Assembly: GCA_019931105.1 (NCBI GenBank)
Contig: JAIOUW010000001.1
Span: 1,798,001-1,862,000 of the forward strand
DNA length: 64,000 nucleotides
Direction: 5' to 3'
From: Flavobacteriaceae bacterium NBU2977
GTDB lineage: Bacteria > Bacteroidota > Bacteroidia > Flavobacteriales > Flavobacteriaceae
The notes beneath the pieces were generated by a model. That model was not told where the DNA came from and searched no databases. It saw only the letters and a program-made list of their open reading frames with translations. The position numbers were made by a program, and so were the translations under genes. Positions 9,780 to 18,215 of the stretch are shown here, in pieces; position 1 is the stretch's first letter; each line of letters starts with the position of its first letter.

Positions 9780-12212
9780 ATGTTCAAAAACTACGTAAAA
9801 ATCGCATGGAGAAGTCTAAAAAAGCAACTCTTTTTTACGTTTCTCAACACTTTCGGACTTGCCGTCGGTATGGCAGGAGGTTTGTTGATTTCATTATATA
9901 TCCATGACGAACTGAGCTTTGACAAAATGTTCGCCGATGCAAATCGCATTTATCGAATTGATACGGATGTCAGGTTTGGTGGTACCGAAGGTCGATCGGC
10001 TGAGTCGGCTGCGCCTATGGCTGCTACAATGTTGCGCGATTTTTCCCAGATTGAGACAACGGTCAGGTTTCGAAATCAAGGAAGCATGCTTATACGCAAA
10101 AATGGTACCGAGACCAATACAAAAGAATCGAATGTCACTTTTGTTGACTCTACTTTTTTTAGCATGTTCGGTATCGATTTGCTGGTCGGCGACACAAAAA
10201 CGGCCTTGACCCAACCGAATACCTTGGTCATGACGAAAAGTGCGGCAGAAAAACATTTTGGGATAAAAAATGCCGTTGGTCAAAGACTGCTTTTGAACAA
10301 TACAGATCTTTATGAGGTTACCGGGGTTGTCGAAGACCTGCCCCAAAATTCTTTTCTCAGGGAACATTCTGTTTTTATGGCTATGGCCGGTTATGCAGAT
10401 TCGCGAGAGAACAATTGGGGTAGCACCAATTACTTCACTTTCATTAAATTGATACCAAGTGCGAATATTGCCGATTTGAAAAGTCCCCTGCAGGCAATGT
10501 TTGGTAGATATTTGATACCATGGGTGCAAAACATTTATCCGGGCATGACTGAAGAATCCTTCAAGGCGGCAGGCAACTATATTCGATACCATACCATGCC
10601 CTTGACAGATATTCATCTCTATTCCAACAAAGACACCGAGCTAAGTGCGAATAGCAGTATTCAAAATGTATACATTCTTTCTTTTATAGGGTTGTTCCTG
10701 ATTGTCTTGGCCAGCGTGAATTTTATGAACCTTTCGACCGCCCACTCCCTGAAAAGGGCCAAAGAGGTTGGGGTACGTAAAACTTTGGGTTCCAATAAGC
10801 GGGATTTGGTACGGCAATTTTTGACCGAATCTGGCGTGATTTCCTTCATATCGCTTCTCTTGGCACTGATCGTTACCGTTGTTGCCCTTCCTTTTTTCAA
10901 TGAACTTTCGGGCAAATCGGTTTCCTTCCCTTATGCAAGTCCGGTTTTTTGGTTGATTTTGATCGGAGCTACTCTTCTGTTAGGGCTATTTTCGGGAAGT
11001 TACCCTGCTTTTTTCATGTCACGTTTCATGCCCGTTACGGTACTCAAAGGAGCGGGGCAAAGTAAAACGGGCGGGGGCAAGATTCGCAATTCCCTAGTGG
11101 TCTTCCAATTTGCGATTTCCGTTTTTTTAATCGTAAGTACGTTGGTCGTTTTTCAGCAATTGAAATATATTCAGGGCAAAGACCTTGGCTTTGCCAAAGA
11201 TCAGGTACTCATGATAAACGATGCCTATGCCGCTGGAAACCAAGTACAAGCCCTCAAGGAAGAAATCGGTCAATTGGGGCAAGTACAAAGCATTACTTTG
11301 AGTGGATATTTACCTACCCCTTCGGGGCGGGGAAACTCTTCATTTTTTAGGGAAGGAGCCACCGACCAGGAAAATGCGATTTTGATGCAAAATTGGGTAG
11401 TTGATCACGATTATTTGCCTACCCTAAATATGCGGCTTGTCGCTGGACGAGATTTTGATGGTAAAATTACCACAGATTCGACGGCGGTAATAATAAATGA
11501 AGCCACCGTTGAAATAATGGGCATGGAACCTGAAGAAGCACTTGGTGTTCGTATTTCAGAAGACCTAGGTGAGGAAAATCCGCAGTTTTATGAAATAATA
11601 GGGGTGGTCAAAAACTTCCACTTTGAATCGATGCGAGAAAATATCGGGGCCTTGGGTCTTTTTATTGGAAATTCGACAAGTACCATGTCAGTTAGGTTAA
11701 GCGCGGGCAATTTCTCAAATGTCATTGCCCGTATCGAAACCATATGGAACAATATAGCCCCGGGCCAACCTTTCAGCTATCGCTTTATGGACGAAGCGTT
11801 CAATTCAACCTATGAGGCCGAACAAAAGCTGGGCAGGATTTTTATGGTCTTTACGGCGCTTTCCATTTTGATAGCATGTTTGGGACTCTTTGGTTTGGCA
11901 GCCTTCAATGCCCAAAAACGCACCAAGGAAATCGGTATTCGAAAGGTTTTAGGGGCCAGTGTCGGGCAAATAACCTTTCGTCTGACCACCGACTTTCTAA
12001 AAATGGTCGGATTGGCCATTTGTATTTCCTTGCCCTTGGGGTGGTTCGCTATGAACAAATGGCTCGAAGATTTCTCGTACCGAATCGACATCCCTTGGTG
12101 GGTTTTCGTGCTGGCTGCCGTACTGGCAATCGGTGTTGCCATATTGACGGTGAGCTATCAAAGTATCAAAGCGGCCGTGGTTAACCCGGTAAAAAGTTTA
12201 CGAACAGAGTAA
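9780..12212 (+). CDS. MacB/FtsX-type ABC transporter permease
   Basis: A permease of 810 residues starting MFKNYVKIAWRSLKK. A longer reading from 9723 is possible, but its extra residues are encoded by the upstream repeat and do not look like protein, so I reject it. Features are the N-terminal helix near 20-42, MacB_PCD domain, FtsX block VNFMNLSTAHSLKRAKEVGV, lone helix SLVVFQFAISVFLIVSTLVV, second periplasmic domain, and final FtsX block LGLFGLAAFNAQKRTKEIGI, ending NPVKSLRTE. It is strikingly similar along its length to the truncated permease at 1-1830, so the two are recent paralogues separated by three more divergent genes. The 3' end continues into a 133-base repeat shared with the next gene's flank. 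Confidence 0.92.
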   Translation: MFKNYVKIAWRSLKKQLFFTFLNTFGLAVGMAGGLLISLYIHDELSFDKMFADANRIYRIDTDVRFGGTEGRSAESAAPMAATMLRDFSQIETTVRFRNQGSMLIRKNGTETNTKESNVTFVDSTFFSMFGIDLLVGDTKTALTQPNTLVMTKSAAEKHFGIKNAVGQRLLLNNTDLYEVTGVVEDLPQNSFLREHSVFMAMAGYADSRENNWGSTNYFTFIKLIPSANIADLKSPLQAMFGRYLIPWVQNIYPGMTEESFKAAGNYIRYHTMPLTDIHLYSNKDTELSANSSIQNVYILSFIGLFLIVLASVNFMNLSTAHSLKRAKEVGVRKTLGSNKRDLVRQFLTESGVISFISLLLALIVTVVALPFFNELSGKSVSFPYASPVFWLILIGATLLLGLFSGSYPAFFMSRFMPVTVLKGAGQSKTGGGKIRNSLVVFQFAISVFLIVSTLVVFQQLKYIQGKDLGFAKDQVLMINDAYAAGNQVQALKEEIGQLGQVQSITLSGYLPTPSGRGNSSFFREGATDQENAILMQNWVVDHDYLPTLNMRLVAGRDFDGKITTDSTAVIINEATVEIMGMEPEEALGVRISEDLGEENPQFYEIIGVVKNFHFESMRENIGALGLFIGNSTSTMSVRLSAGNFSNVIARIETIWNNIAPGQPFSYRFMDEAFNSTYEAEQKLGRIFMVFTALSILIACLGLFGLAAFNAQKRTKEIGIRKVLGASVGQITFRLTTDFLKMVGLAICISLPLGWFAMNKWLEDFSYRIDIPWWVFVLAAVLAIGVAILTVSYQSIKAAVVNPVKSLRTE

Positions 12213-12345
12213 AGGTCGGATGAGAGATTTATGAAGCTGAATATGCGTTAAAATTGTCATTTCGACCTTAGGGAGAAATCTATCATATCAGATGTGGGGG
12301 TAAAATAGTAAACAGTGGATGTAGTCTGAAGGTAAAGAAACGATT
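12213..12345. repeat. Long direct intergenic repeat, copy 1
   Basis: About 133 bases after the permease stop recur after the next permease at 14795-14928 with only scattered differences. Shared segments include GAGATTTATGAAGCTG, TGTCATTTCGACCTTAGGGA, AAATAGTAAACAGTGGATG and GGTAAAGAAACGAT. The match already begins in the last codons of both genes. The TGTCATTTCG left end belongs to the repeat family seen at 4399. Confidence 0.8.
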
Positions 12346-12391
12346 AACGTAAGACCGACGACTATAAACTAATAACGATAAATGACAGAAC

Positions 12392-14794
12392 ATGTTTAAA
12401 AATTATTTGAAAATCGCTTGGAGAAATATAAAGCGGAACAAGCTACATTCTTTTATTCACATTTCAGGGTTGGCAGTCGCCTTTTCAATCTGTATCCTTT
12501 TATTTTTGGTTGCCTATTTCCATTTGAACTTTGACTCCTTTCATGAGAATGAGAGCCTATTGTTCAGAACCTCGCGCTTTGAGAAAAATGAACAAGGCCC
12601 CCAAATTAGTTCTCAAATGCCATTGCCTTTGGCGGGGGCTTTAGAGGCAGAGATTCCCGATATCGAAACTGCCATAATAATCAACAATGGTAAGCCGGAA
12701 AATATTTCGTACGGTAATAAGAATTTGGAGCGATTAGTGGCCAGGACCAATCCTGATTTTTTTGAGGTATTTAGTTTTCCGATTATAAAAGGAAACAAAG
12801 AGACCGCACTTTCCGACATTCACAATATCGTCTTGAGCGAGAGTATGGCCCACAACATCTTTGGAAATACAGACCCGATTGGAAAAGAATTGAAAATAGG
12901 GAAATCGGGGGAAGAACAAATCTATTCGGTATCCGCGGTAGTGAAAGATGCCCCAAAAAATAGCAGTATTCGTTTCGATGCCGTAGCCCGAATCGAATCG
13001 CTCAGCGGTTACCAAGGTTATAAAAATAACTGGGCGTCGAATGCATCGAACATATTTGTAAAGATCGCCAAGAACAGCAACCCCGCGACTGTTGAAAATA
13101 AATTGGTCCCGTTTGTGGAAAAATATTATGCTGAGCAACTGCAACAACTGAAATCGCACAATTCTGGGGTGGTGGATACCCGTGAGCTGCTGAGTATTAA
13201 CCTAACCAATATCGAAGACATGCACTTCTCGGGTGAAAAGAGTGCTCCAAAAAAGCTGGTATACGCTATCATGGCCTTAGGGGCTTTTATCCTATTGATC
13301 GCCTGCTTCAATTTTGTAAATCTGAACATGGCACAATCTTTTCAGAGAAGCCGTGAGTTGGGAGTAAGAAAAACAATGGGTGCCTTTAAGGGGCAACTAT
13401 TTCTCCAATTATGGGGCGAAGCTTTCATGATGTACTTTTTTGGGTTTATACTCGGCTTGGGTATTGCGTATCAACTTTTGCCGACTTTTAGCACCCAGTT
13501 TGGAGGCGGACTTGATATTGCCATTTTGTTTGAGCCTGTTTTTCTGGCCATATTATTTGGGGTTTTTGTAATCGTCACATTGCTAGCAGGGGGGTATCCT
13601 GCGATAAAAATGGCCAATTTCAGGTTGGTCCAGATTTTGAAGGGAAATGTATCCACTAAAAAACCAGGAGCGTTAAGAAATTCATTGTTGATCGGTCAAT
13701 TCGCGATTTCAAGTCTTCTGATTTGCATAAGCTGGATAGCTGGCCAACAACTTGATTTTTTACGTCAAATACCTATTGGGTTTGAAAAGGAACAGGTACT
13801 AAGTATTCCAGTAGGATATCAGGAAGATGGGCGAAAGGTATTGGCACGGATGCGTAACGAACTTGCCAGTGAACCGAACGTTGTATCGGTTACGGGTGCC
13901 GGAGGTAATATGGGTCGGGGAAGAGACAGAATGACTTCAACATCAATTGTTGGAATTGACTATAATCAACGGCAGATTTCGGCTTATAGTCTCTTGGCTG
14001 ATTTCGATTATCTAAAAACATTAGAAATTCCCATTATACAGGGCAGGGATTTTGACCCGAGTTTTACAACCGATGCCGAAAGCGCCGTGGTGGTTACTGA
14101 AAGCTTTGTAAAGGCAATGGGAGAGTCTGATCCAATAGGCAAGTATCTCGACGGTGAGGAAGGTAGTCAGATTATTGGCGTTGTGCCTGACTTTAATGCC
14201 TACGCCCCTTCAGAGAAATCATTGCCCATAATCATTCATTTGTCCAACGATGAAGCAATCAATTACATCTTTTTAAAAGTCGGTTCAGATAATCCGCAAA
14301 GAACTATGGAACGGCTTAAATCGACTTGGGAAAAAGTTGCTCCAAAATCAATGTTCAACGCTTCTTTTTTAGATGAGAACATTCAAGCTTGGTATGAAAT
14401 TGAAAGTACGATGACGACAATTTTTGGAATTGCCTCAGGAATTGCCATCTTTCTTTCTTGTCTTGGACTTTTCGCCATTTCAATGCTGGTCATTGAATTG
14501 CGTACAAAGGAAATCGGTATTCGAAAAGTAGTGGGCGCATCGATAAACGAAATCGTATCGATGATATCGTACCACTTTTTGAAATTAATAGCTATCAGTC
14601 TTTTTATAGCAATGCCATTGGCATGGTTTGCAATGGAGAATTGGATGCAGAACTATGAGCATCGAATAGAGATTGGTATTTTCACCTTTATTGGAATTGG
14701 TTTGCTCGTAATTATGATTGCCCTGGTTACGGTAAGCTTCCATTCGATCAAAGCCGCCCTTGCCAACCCGGTAAAAAGTTTACGAACAGAGTAA
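12392..14794 (+). CDS. MacB/FtsX-type ABC transporter permease, divergent subtype
   Basis: An 800-residue permease beginning MFKNYLKIAWRNIKRNK. Its first FtsX block is variant (FNFVNLNMAQSFQRSRELGV rather than the INFMNLSTA form) and its second is LGLFAISMLVIELRTKEIGI. With the gene at 14940 it forms a divergent pair within the array. It keeps the full plan of two periplasmic domains and eight helices and ends NPVKSLRTE. The lone central helix is SLLIGQFAISSLLICISWIA. Divergent periplasmic domains within one operon could mean hetero-dimer formation or different partners sharing one ATPase; this is inference. The substrate is unknown. Confidence 0.91.
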   Translation: MFKNYLKIAWRNIKRNKLHSFIHISGLAVAFSICILLFLVAYFHLNFDSFHENESLLFRTSRFEKNEQGPQISSQMPLPLAGALEAEIPDIETAIIINNGKPENISYGNKNLERLVARTNPDFFEVFSFPIIKGNKETALSDIHNIVLSESMAHNIFGNTDPIGKELKIGKSGEEQIYSVSAVVKDAPKNSSIRFDAVARIESLSGYQGYKNNWASNASNIFVKIAKNSNPATVENKLVPFVEKYYAEQLQQLKSHNSGVVDTRELLSINLTNIEDMHFSGEKSAPKKLVYAIMALGAFILLIACFNFVNLNMAQSFQRSRELGVRKTMGAFKGQLFLQLWGEAFMMYFFGFILGLGIAYQLLPTFSTQFGGGLDIAILFEPVFLAILFGVFVIVTLLAGGYPAIKMANFRLVQILKGNVSTKKPGALRNSLLIGQFAISSLLICISWIAGQQLDFLRQIPIGFEKEQVLSIPVGYQEDGRKVLARMRNELASEPNVVSVTGAGGNMGRGRDRMTSTSIVGIDYNQRQISAYSLLADFDYLKTLEIPIIQGRDFDPSFTTDAESAVVVTESFVKAMGESDPIGKYLDGEEGSQIIGVVPDFNAYAPSEKSLPIIIHLSNDEAINYIFLKVGSDNPQRTMERLKSTWEKVAPKSMFNASFLDENIQAWYEIESTMTTIFGIASGIAIFLSCLGLFAISMLVIELRTKEIGIRKVVGASINEIVSMISYHFLKLIAISLFIAMPLAWFAMENWMQNYEHRIEIGIFTFIGIGLLVIMIALVTVSFHSIKAALANPVKSLRTE

Positions 14795-14928
14795 AGATTT
14801 GATTAGAGATTTATGAAGCTGGATATGAGTTAAAATTGTCATTTCGACCTTAGGGAGAAATCAATCAAATCAGCTGTAAGGGCCAAAATAGTAAACAGTG
14901 GATGTAGTCTTTAGGTAAAGAAACGATA
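14795..14928. repeat. Long direct intergenic repeat, copy 2
   Basis: Second copy of the 12213-12345 repeat, lying between the last two permeases and again containing the TGTCATTTCG element (14837-14846). It covers nearly the whole gap, so any promoter or processing site for the gene at 14940 lies in or just after it. Confidence 0.8.
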
Positions 14929-14939
14929 AACAAAAGAAT

Positions 14940-17348
14940 ATGCTAAAAAACTATCTAAAAATCGGTTGGCGTAATTTAATGAAGGACAAAACCTTTACGC
15001 TATTGAACGTAATTGGTCTTTCCATCGCATTTGGTGCGGCTATTTTATTGGCGATGTCCGCCTTTTTTGATATGTCGTACGATAAGTTTCACGCTAATGG
15101 CGACCAAATTTATCAGGTATATGACGTTGCGCAGACGCCAAGAGGACAGGAAGCCGGTACCAGTCAACCCGAACCTTTCGCCGAAGCCCTTAGAACCGAA
15201 GTGCCCGGTGTCGAGAAAATTACCCGGTACCTTCAAGACGGTGGTTTGGTCATTTATGGCGAAAAAGAGATCGATCTCAACACGGTTTGGGTCGATGCCG
15301 ATTTTTTTTCCATGTTTACTTTTCCGGTATTAAAGGGGAACGAGCACGATCCGTTGCAAGATCAGGCATCGGTCGTGATTACCGAAAGTGCGGCCAACAA
15401 GTTGTTCGGTAACGAAGAGGCGATAGGGCAGACCATCAATATAATGATCAACGGAAAGGAAGAACCTTTTACCGTAGGGTCGGTCGTCGGTAACGTTCCG
15501 CCACAAAGTTCATTGGAATTCGAAGTGGCCGTTCGTTTTGAAAAAAATGCAGAATATGCGGATACGAAAGGAGTATGGGATTCACAATACCACGGGGTTT
15601 ACGTTCAATTGCCTTCAGGGGTTTCTGCCGAACGCTTCGAAAAGAACGCCCGTTCCTTTACCGAACTGCATTACAAAGAATCCATGGAGGCAGCCAAACG
15701 CGATGGCGCAATGCCTGATGCTGATGGGCTTTATCGACAGTTGAAACTATTGCCGCTTAAAGACCTACATTTTACAGGTTACAGAAAAGGCTATGCAGAA
15801 GTGAGCCGATCGGTGCCCTATCTTATTTTGGGCGTAGCTTTTCTTATTTTGTTCATTGCCTGTGTCAACTTCGTCAACATGAGTATTGCGAAAAGTGCAC
15901 AGCGCTTGCGTGAGATAGGTATGCGAAAAACATTGGGCGCCCAAAAAGGACAACTGTTCTTCCAATTTTGGAGCGAAAGCCTATTTGTTTTCCTGTCCTC
16001 TATGGGTATTGGGGTTTTGTTGAGTATTCTCTTGATCGATGATTTTAAAAGTATGTTCCGAACAAGAATTTCTTTGGACATGCTTGCCGAACCATGGGCC
16101 GTGTTCATGCTTTTGGCCACGATTTTGACGATTACTTTGACGGCAGGGGGGTATCCTGCACTATTGTTCAGCCGCTTGGGCACCATTCAATCGTTAAAGG
16201 GAAAGTTGGAAGCATCGGGCAATAATCTTGTTCGAAACGCGCTTATGGTCGTTCAATTTGGTATTGCCATTTTGTTGATAAGCGGTACCTTGGTGTTGTG
16301 GGGTCAGGTGCAGTTTATGCGGAACAAGGATTTGGGTTACAATAAAGAGCAGGTGATTTCCTTCCCGTTGAACGGAAAAAAGAATGGGCACGAGGTCTTA
16401 AGGCTGTTAAAGGATGAGTTGAACGGTAATCCGGATATTTTGGAGGTATCGGCGTCCGACAACAATCTTGGCAGAGGAAAAGACGGAAGTCAATGGTCGA
16501 GTGCGATCGGCTTTGAGCATAAGGGAAGAAACATAAGGACCAATGCTCTTACCGTTGATTATAATTATATAAGCACTCTGGGGCTGCAAATGGCACAAGG
16601 ACGGGATTTTAAATCTGAGGCCGACAGTCTCGGTGTGTTGATCAACGAGGCTATGGCGCGTCAGTTGGAAGAAAAAGACCCTCTGTCGGCTCGGCTCGAA
16701 GTTGGCAGTGAAACGGGCCTCGCCATATTGGGAGTGGTCAAGGACTATAATTTTCAAGGTCTTGATCGCGCCATTGAACCGATTACTTTTTTTATGGGCG
16801 AAGATATGGAGTTAAGGTATGCTTACGTAAAAGTTGCGCCGGAAAATATGGCCAGTTCTTTTGATGCAATAGAACAAACCTGGAAAAAATTGGAACCCAA
16901 TGCCGAGTTTTTAGGATCGTTTTTGGACGAAAATGTGGATCGGACTTTTCAAAGGGAAAAAACCATGGCCACTATGATTACAAGCGGATCGATTATTGCC
17001 ATTGCATTGAGCTGTATCGGGCTGTTCGCCATGTCGTTGTTGATCGTTGCGCAGCGCACCAAAGAGATAGGTGTCAGAAAAGTATTGGGCGCAAGCGTTG
17101 CTTCGATTACGGTATTGCTCACCAAGGATTTTTTGAAATTGGTGCTGATCGCATTTTTGATCGCTTCGCCAATCGCTTGGTGGTTCTCTGATCAATGGTT
17201 ACAGAACTATACCTATAAAATAGACCTAGGGGTATGGTTCTTTGTTGCGGCAGGTCTGTTGGCAATGGTCATAGCCCTATTGACCGTCGGTACCAGAACG
17301 GTTAGCGCGGCTGCCCAAAATCCCGTAAAAAGCCTTAGGACAGAATAA
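14940..17348 (+). CDS. MacB/FtsX-type ABC transporter permease, divergent subtype
   Basis: An 802-residue permease starting MLKNYLKIGWRNLMKDK. The first FtsX block is VNFVNMSIAKSAQRLREIGM and the second IGLFAMSLLIVAQRTKEIGV, ending NPVKSLRTE. As in its neighbour at 12392, the canonical NFMNLSTA motif is altered to NFVN. It is the permease nearest the ATPase gene, 52 bases upstream of it, and is the best candidate for that ATPase's cognate partner by position. The large periplasmic domains (about residues 45-285 and 450-690) would determine substrate or partner choice, but I cannot infer a substrate. Confidence 0.91.
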   Translation: MLKNYLKIGWRNLMKDKTFTLLNVIGLSIAFGAAILLAMSAFFDMSYDKFHANGDQIYQVYDVAQTPRGQEAGTSQPEPFAEALRTEVPGVEKITRYLQDGGLVIYGEKEIDLNTVWVDADFFSMFTFPVLKGNEHDPLQDQASVVITESAANKLFGNEEAIGQTINIMINGKEEPFTVGSVVGNVPPQSSLEFEVAVRFEKNAEYADTKGVWDSQYHGVYVQLPSGVSAERFEKNARSFTELHYKESMEAAKRDGAMPDADGLYRQLKLLPLKDLHFTGYRKGYAEVSRSVPYLILGVAFLILFIACVNFVNMSIAKSAQRLREIGMRKTLGAQKGQLFFQFWSESLFVFLSSMGIGVLLSILLIDDFKSMFRTRISLDMLAEPWAVFMLLATILTITLTAGGYPALLFSRLGTIQSLKGKLEASGNNLVRNALMVVQFGIAILLISGTLVLWGQVQFMRNKDLGYNKEQVISFPLNGKKNGHEVLRLLKDELNGNPDILEVSASDNNLGRGKDGSQWSSAIGFEHKGRNIRTNALTVDYNYISTLGLQMAQGRDFKSEADSLGVLINEAMARQLEEKDPLSARLEVGSETGLAILGVVKDYNFQGLDRAIEPITFFMGEDMELRYAYVKVAPENMASSFDAIEQTWKKLEPNAEFLGSFLDENVDRTFQREKTMATMITSGSIIAIALSCIGLFAMSLLIVAQRTKEIGVRKVLGASVASITVLLTKDFLKLVLIAFLIASPIAWWFSDQWLQNYTYKIDLGVWFFVAAGLLAMVIALLTVGTRTVSAAAQNPVKSLRTE

Positions 17349-17400
17349 CTTTTTACAGACTATACATCTTACGTCTAATATCTAAAAACTAAATAAAGCC

Positions 17401-18063
17401 ATGCTATTACAATTGAACAATATTTTTAAATGGGTACAACAGGGCGGACAGCGCGTCTTTCTTTTAAAAGACATCAATCTTGAGGTCGAAGAAGGTGAGT
17501 TCATTTCTGTGATGGGTCCTTCAGGTTCTGGAAAATCGACATTGCTGAACGTTATCGGAATGCTCGACACCTTTGATGAGGGAGAATACAATTTTCTGGA
17601 CGAACCGGTACATCAGCTCAAGGAAAAACACCGTTCAAACTTGTATAAACAATACATCGGTTTTGTGTTCCAGGCCTATCATCTGATCGATGAGCTTACC
17701 GTATATGAGAATCTAGAGATGCCCTTGCTCTATAAAAAGATTTCAGGTTCCGAACGAAAGGCAATGGTGGCCGATATGCTCGATCGCTTCAATATTGTGG
17801 GCAAGAAAGATTTGTTCCCGACACAATTGAGTGGCGGTCAACAGCAATTGGTCGGTGTAGCTCGCGCACTTATCACCAAACCTAAGCTTATTCTTGCCGA
17901 TGAACCGACAGGAAATCTTAACTCTAAGCAAGGCGAAGATATCATGGAACTGTTTAAGCAGCTAAATGATGAAGGGGTGACGATTATTCAAGTAACCCAT
18001 TCAGAAAAGAATGCCGAGTACGGTAAGCGCATTATCAATTTGCTGGATGGGCGGATGGTTTAA
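17401..18063 (+). CDS. ABC transporter ATP-binding protein, MacB/LolD class
   Basis: A 220-residue cytoplasmic ATPase that should energise the upstream permeases. Visible motifs are Walker A GPSGSGKS at 39-46 with K45, a Q-loop in FVFQAYHL, the signature LSGGQQQ at 143-149, Walker B LILADEPTG at 163-171 with catalytic E168, and the switch His at H200 (QVTHSE). The residue after LSGGQQQ is Leu150 and the next triplet is VGV. Most relatives have LSGGQQQRVAIARAL, so the conserved Arg is replaced. It is the only ATPase gene in the array and is followed by a strong terminator. The length is typical for LolD/MacB-type ATPases. Partner assignment rests on position. Confidence 0.93.
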   Translation: MLLQLNNIFKWVQQGGQRVFLLKDINLEVEEGEFISVMGPSGSGKSTLLNVIGMLDTFDEGEYNFLDEPVHQLKEKHRSNLYKQYIGFVFQAYHLIDELTVYENLEMPLLYKKISGSERKAMVADMLDRFNIVGKKDLFPTQLSGGQQQLVGVARALITKPKLILADEPTGNLNSKQGEDIMELFKQLNDEGVTIIQVTHSEKNAEYGKRIINLLDGRMV

Positions 18064-18085
18064 AGTATTACGGTCTGTGGTAGAC

Positions 18086-18118
18086 AAGCCCCATATTGTA
18101 CAATATGGGGCTTTTTTT
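18086..18118 (+). terminator. Intrinsic terminator of the permease/ATPase array
   Basis: AAGCCCCATATTG, a TA loop, then the exact complement CAATATGGGGCTT, running into seven T residues. It lies 22 bases after the ATPase stop and is a textbook rho-independent terminator ending the array. Confidence 0.93.
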
Positions 18119-18162
18119 ATAGATCCCTTTTATATGGGTAGGTTACTTTTCAATGTCTACCC

Positions 18163-18193
18163 TTTACCTTCTCGACGTTATACGCTATCTTTG
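18163..18193 (+). promoter_or_regulatory. Bacteroidota-type promoter of the mrp operon
   Basis: TATCTTTG at 18186-18193 matches the TAnnTTTG -7 box. A TTTA at 18163-18166, nineteen bases upstream, is a plausible -33 element. It lies 22 bases before the ATG of the Mrp gene and just after the preceding terminator. Confidence 0.6.
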
Positions 18194-18215
18194 TTGTTTA
18201 GAATGATTTTATATA

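Noticed and set aside
9632-9907. 91-codon ORF, and a 57-base upstream extension of the permease starting at 9780
   Set aside because: Both read through hairpin and dispersed-repeat DNA. Paralogues start at the MFKNY motif, so the true start is 9780.
9894-10616. 240-codon reverse-strand ORF
   Set aside because: It is antisense to a permease with clear family motifs, and its translation is rich in Cys/His/Ile runs typical of shadow frames.
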